64,000 nucleotides of DNA from Intrasporangium calvum. Lineage in GTDB: Bacteria > Actinomycetota > Actinomycetes > Actinomycetales > Dermatophilaceae. Shown here in pieces: positions 61,337-64,000 of the stretch (the stretch's first letter is position 1; each line of letters starts with the position of its first letter). The DNA is taken from contig NZ_JAPFQL010000012.1 of assembly GCF_028446585.1 (NCBI RefSeq), positions 1 to 64,000 of the forward strand, written 5' to 3'. The notes under the pieces are model-generated. The model worked only from the letters and a program-made list of their open reading frames with translations, did no database searches and was not told the origin of the DNA. Both the position numbers and the translations under genes were made by a program.

Positions 61337-63508
61337 ATGACGTGGTCCACCTGGCGCGCACGATGCGCGCTCGTCCTGGCGACAGCCCTCACGGTCGCCC
61401 CGATCACCGCACTGGCCGGTCCCGCCCAGGCAGCCGACCCGGCTGCCCCGACCAGTGACACCTACGCGAGCGACCTCGACTGGGTGTCGGCAACCAACGG
61501 CTGGGGCCCGGTCGAGCGAGACCGGTCCAACGGCGAGGACCGGGCCGGCGACGGCACGGCCATCCGGATCGACGGCACCACGTACGCCAAAGGCCTTGGC
61601 GTCCATGCCAGCTCGGCGATCCGCTACGACGTCGGGAAGAACTGCGAGACCTTCGTTTCCGACGTCGGCGTCGACGACGAGGTGTGGCTCGGCGGCTCGG
61701 TGATCTTCACGGTCGTGGCCGACGGCGTCGTGGCGGCGCAGACCCCGGTCCTCAAGGGCAGCTCCAAGGGCGCAAGGATCGAGGCCAACATCGACGGCGC
61801 CCGCTACGTCGACCTGATCGTCAGCGACGGCGGCGACGGGATCGGCCAGGACCACGCGAGCTGGGGCGGCGCGAAGTTCGAATGCTCCGGCGATCGCCAC
61901 GCCGAGCCACTCGGGGACCTCGTCGCCCCGACCGCCTCGGCCTATGCCAGCGACCTGCCCTGGGTCTCCGCGAGCAACGGCTGGGGACCGGTCGAGAAGG
62001 ACCGCTCCAACGGTGAGGACGCAGCCGGAGACGGCGGCCCGCTCCGCGTCAACGTCTACACGTTCGCCAAAGGCCTTGGCACGCACGCCAGCTCGCGGAT
62101 CCGCTACTACACCGGCGGCAACTGCACGACCTTGACCGCGAAGGTCGGCATCGACGAGGAGGTCGGTGGCGGCGGGTCGGTGAACTTCCGGGTCATCGCC
62201 GACGGCTACCAGGTCTACGAGACCGGACGACTCACCGGCTTCTCACTGACCCACTCGCTCAAGGCCGACATCGCCGGTGCCGACTTCGTCGAGCTCGTCG
62301 TCGACGACTCGGGTGACGGCATCGGCCAGGACCACGCCGACTGGGGCGACGCGAAGCTCACCTGCTCCCCCGGCCCGGGCCTCAGCTTCTACAGCACGCC
62401 CTCGAGCCTGCCGTCGGGCAACGGCGCGATCATCCGCAGCGAGCCGTCCGAGTTCTGGATCTCGCCGCTCAAGCTCGTCAAGGTCGACGCCACGGTCACC
62501 CGGATGATGTACCGCACGACGGACCGCTCCGGCACCCCCATCGCCGTGACCGGGCAGCTGCTCGTGCCCAACACGTCGTGGACGGGCTCGGGCCCCCGTC
62601 CCGTCGTCGCCTTCGCCGTCGGCACCCAGGGCGTCGGCGACCAGTGCGCGCCGTCCGTGCAGACCACGGTCGGCACGGAGTACGAGGCCCCCTTCATCAC
62701 CGGGCTCGTCGACCGTGGCTACGCCGTCGTCATCACCGACTACGAGGGCCTCGGCACCCAGGGCATGCACACCTACATGATCCGCGAGTCGCAGGGCCAT
62801 GCCGTGCTCGACGGCGTCCGGGCCGCCTTCCGCCTGGCCAACACCGGCCTGTCGGCGTCGGCCCCCGTGGCGATCACCGGCTACTCCCAGGGTGGGGGCG
62901 CCGCGGCCTCCGCCCTCGAGCTCGAGGCGACCTATGCCCCCGAGCTCAACGTCGTGGCCGGCGCGGCCGGTGGCATCCCCGGGGACCTCACCCTCGTCGC
63001 CGACCAGATCGACGGCAACTTCGCCGTCGGCTTCCTCGGCTACGCCCTGCACGGCATCACCGCGACCTACGAGACGAACGTCGCCACCCTGCTGAACGAC
63101 CAGGGCCGGGCGTGGCTGGACCGGATCTCCACGCAGTGCACCGTCGAGACCCTGCTGACGACGGCCTTCACGCAGACGAACACGCTGACCACCACCGGCC
63201 AGTACGTCAAGGAGGTCATCCGCGAGCCCGAGTGGGCCGGCATCATCGGTGAGCAGCTGCTCGGCGACGCCCGCCGCCCGGCCGTGCCGACCCTGGTGTC
63301 GCACAGCCAGCTCGACGACATCGTCGCCTACCAGGCCGGTCTCGGCACGGCACAGCGCTGGTGCGCCCAGGGCGCCCCGGTGCAGTTCAAGCCGAACCTC
63401 GCCCCCGGACACGTCGGCGGGGCTCTCGCCAGCTACGTCGACGCGCAGGCGTTCCTCGCCGACCGGTTCGCCGGCAAGGCCGCCACGTCCAACTGCGGCA
63501 CCTTCTGA
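61337..63508 (+). CDS. secreted lipase/esterase with two N-terminal NPCBM domains
   Basis: A 723-residue precursor. The signal peptide ends near GPAQAA. Residues about 43-183 and 203-343 are tandem NPCBM-type (putative carbohydrate-binding) domains sharing SNGEDxAGDG, AKGLGxHASSxIRY and DGIGQDHAxWG; each has one Cys pair. From about 355 on is a secretory-lipase-type alpha/beta hydrolase with nucleophile Ser517 in ITGYSQGGG, Asp in SQLDDIVAY and His in PGHVGG. It is probably anchored to glycan-rich surfaces or polymers and cleaves esters. GAGGAGAT precedes the ATG. A GC-rich hairpin and a copy of the dispersed repeat follow. Confidence 0.88.
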   Translation: MTWSTWRARCALVLATALTVAPITALAGPAQAADPAAPTSDTYASDLDWVSATNGWGPVERDRSNGEDRAGDGTAIRIDGTTYAKGLGVHASSAIRYDVGKNCETFVSDVGVDDEVWLGGSVIFTVVADGVVAAQTPVLKGSSKGARIEANIDGARYVDLIVSDGGDGIGQDHASWGGAKFECSGDRHAEPLGDLVAPTASAYASDLPWVSASNGWGPVEKDRSNGEDAAGDGGPLRVNVYTFAKGLGTHASSRIRYYTGGNCTTLTAKVGIDEEVGGGGSVNFRVIADGYQVYETGRLTGFSLTHSLKADIAGADFVELVVDDSGDGIGQDHADWGDAKLTCSPGPGLSFYSTPSSLPSGNGAIIRSEPSEFWISPLKLVKVDATVTRMMYRTTDRSGTPIAVTGQLLVPNTSWTGSGPRPVVAFAVGTQGVGDQCAPSVQTTVGTEYEAPFITGLVDRGYAVVITDYEGLGTQGMHTYMIRESQGHAVLDGVRAAFRLANTGLSASAPVAITGYSQGGGAAASALELEATYAPELNVVAGAAGGIPGDLTLVADQIDGNFAVGFLGYALHGITATYETNVATLLNDQGRAWLDRISTQCTVETLLTTAFTQTNTLTTTGQYVKEVIREPEWAGIIGEQLLGDARRPAVPTLVSHSQLDDIVAYQAGLGTAQRWCAQGAPVQFKPNLAPGHVGGALASYVDAQAFLADRFAGKAATSNCGTF
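61459..62365 (+). repeat. 480-bp in-frame tandem duplication encoding the two NPCBM domains
   Basis: Units 61459-61885 and 61939-62365 have a constant 480-base offset and still share stretches such as CAACGGCTGGGG and GCCAAAGGCCTTGGC at equal positions. The duplication is therefore fairly recent or under conversion. Confidence 0.75.
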
Positions 63509-63516
63509 GCCGCCCG

Positions 63517-63546
63517 CCCCGCGCCCGAGTGACCTTGGGCGCGGGG
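63517..63546. terminator. GC-rich hairpin after the lipase gene
   Basis: CCCCGCGCCC pairs with GGGCGCGGGG around a 10-base loop, starting eight bases after the stop codon. No T-tract follows. Confidence 0.65.
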
Positions 63547-63549
63547 CCG

Positions 63550-63564
63550 GCTCAGCGGCATACG
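63550..63564. repeat. dispersed 3'-end repeat, copy 7 (one good arm, one degenerate)
   Basis: GCTCAGCGGCATACG, then GGAGATC and a decayed right arm CCGCATGCGGCTTTCGC. It lies 41 bases after the lipase stop, directly behind the hairpin. Confidence 0.7.
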
Positions 63565-63631
63565 GGAGATCCCGCATGCGGCTTTCGCCTGCGTCCACTA
63601 CGGTGAGCGCCGAGTGACGACAGGGGTGACC

Positions 63632-64000
63632 ATGGAACTGCACGATGAGGTGCGCGACGGGCTGCGCGTCTTCAGTGTCTCGGCGCCGCGCGAGACGATG
63701 CGGGCCACGCTGTTCTTCCGAGTCGGGCAGGCCGACGAGACGCTGGCGACGAGCGGGTGGACCCACCTGCTGGAGCACTCCGCGCTGCACGGGTGGAGCG
63801 ACCCGCGGCTGTCGTTCAACGCGGCCGTCGGGCTCTATGAGACCCGGTTCGACTTCGACGGCGAGCGCGAGGCGGTGTTCGAGCACCTGCTCAAGCTGAC
63901 GCGGTGGCTCGCCGAGCCCGACCTCTCCGGTATCGAGCACGAGGCCAAGGTCCTGCGCGCCGAGTCCGAGCAGCGCCCCATCGGCACCGGAGCGAGCAAC
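63632..64000 (+). CDS. M16-family (insulinase-like) peptidase, N-terminal part, cut by window edge
   Basis: The first 123 residues are in the window. The inverted zinc motif HxxEH is present as H45-L-L-E48-H49 (WTHLLEHSALHG), and ATLFFRVGQADET precedes it as the usual strand. The third metal ligand would be a Glu about 70-80 residues later, probably within EHEAKVLRAESEQ. M16 peptidases degrade or process small peptides. The ATG at 63632 follows AGGGG; in-frame GTGs at 63614 and 63626 are alternatives. Confidence 0.82.
   Translation, partial: MELHDEVRDGLRVFSVSAPRETMRATLFFRVGQADETLATSGWTHLLEHSALHGWSDPRLSFNAAVGLYETRFDFDGEREAVFEHLLKLTRWLAEPDLSGIEHEAKVLRAESEQRPIGTGASN

Noticed and set aside
1-64000. 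CRISPR arrays, tRNA or rRNA genes, insertion sequences, prophage genes
   Set aside because: I looked for regularly spaced repeats, tRNA-like cloverleaf blocks and transposase or integrase motifs on both strands and saw none. Short or diverged elements could be missed by eye.

Overview
The window comes from a high-GC Gram-positive bacterium, most likely an actinomycete. This rests on the G/C-rich third codon positions, frequent GTG starts, AGGAGG-type ribosome sites, and the protein set (two-subunit biotin carboxylases, a BMP-type nucleobase importer with PucR, an EcsC family protein, an ABC-F ATPase, a TM0106-like nuclease). Intrasporangiaceae or Nocardioidaceae would fit, but no rRNA or tRNA lies in the window and the genus cannot be fixed. 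I saw no CRISPR array, prophage, transposase or plasmid gene.

Region 1 (1-15.1 kb) is an aromatic meta-cleavage cluster. It has a flavin-dependent ring hydroxylase of the acyl-CoA dehydrogenase fold, an extradiol dioxygenase, a fumarylacetoacetase-family enzyme, two C-C bond hydrolases (one cut by the window edge), and an operon for 2-hydroxypentadienoate hydratase, acetaldehyde dehydrogenase and 4-hydroxy-2-oxovalerate aldolase. It also has an RbsABC-type importer, an MFS transporter, a secreted beta-propeller protein and an IclR regulator. Together these would take a phenolic compound to pyruvate and acetyl-CoA plus a side-chain acid. A 16-bp palindrome, TGTAGTGNNNGCTACA, recurs seven times in front of the transcription units. 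In one case it fills the -35/-10 spacer exactly, which looks like repression.

Region 2 (15.2-17 kb) is a single iron-sulfur RecB-like nuclease that seems unrelated to its neighbours.

Region 3 (17.2-45.3 kb) is a large acyl-CoA catabolic cluster. Its gene content resembles the Pseudomonas Atu (acyclic terpene utilization) pathway: AtuA as two polypeptides, an acyl-CoA carboxylase whose beta subunit carries 3-methylcrotonyl/geranyl-type signatures, acyl-CoA dehydrogenase, SDR, acyl-CoA ligase, enoyl-CoA hydratase and a TetR regulator. It adds two thiolases, a class III CoA-transferase, a MaoC-like hydratase, an Old Yellow Enzyme relative, a Liv-type importer with a fused permease-ATPase, the biotin transporter BioY, and a two-part B12-dependent acyl-CoA mutase. 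A second operator-like motif (about TACGARCGNNCGTNCG) lies in four promoter regions, with the resident TetR as the obvious candidate ligand. The combination suggests a branched or terpenoid carboxylic acid substrate handled by carboxylation plus a B12 rearrangement. This is the part most likely to be new.

Region 4 (45.4-64 kb) looks like ordinary chromosome: a LuxR-type regulator, a small secreted protein, ABC-F, EcsC, DUF4230 and DoxX-like proteins, a PucR-BMP-ABC transporter-cytosine deaminase nucleobase salvage locus, a chaperone-like protein, a secreted propeller protein, a VOC protein, a secreted lipase with two NPCBM domains, and the start of an M16 peptidase. A dispersed palindrome (AGCCCAGCGGCATACG and its complement) sits just after gene 3' ends. 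It occurs six times here and once at 15.2 kb, but not in the 31 kb between, which marks region 3 as a likely insertion.
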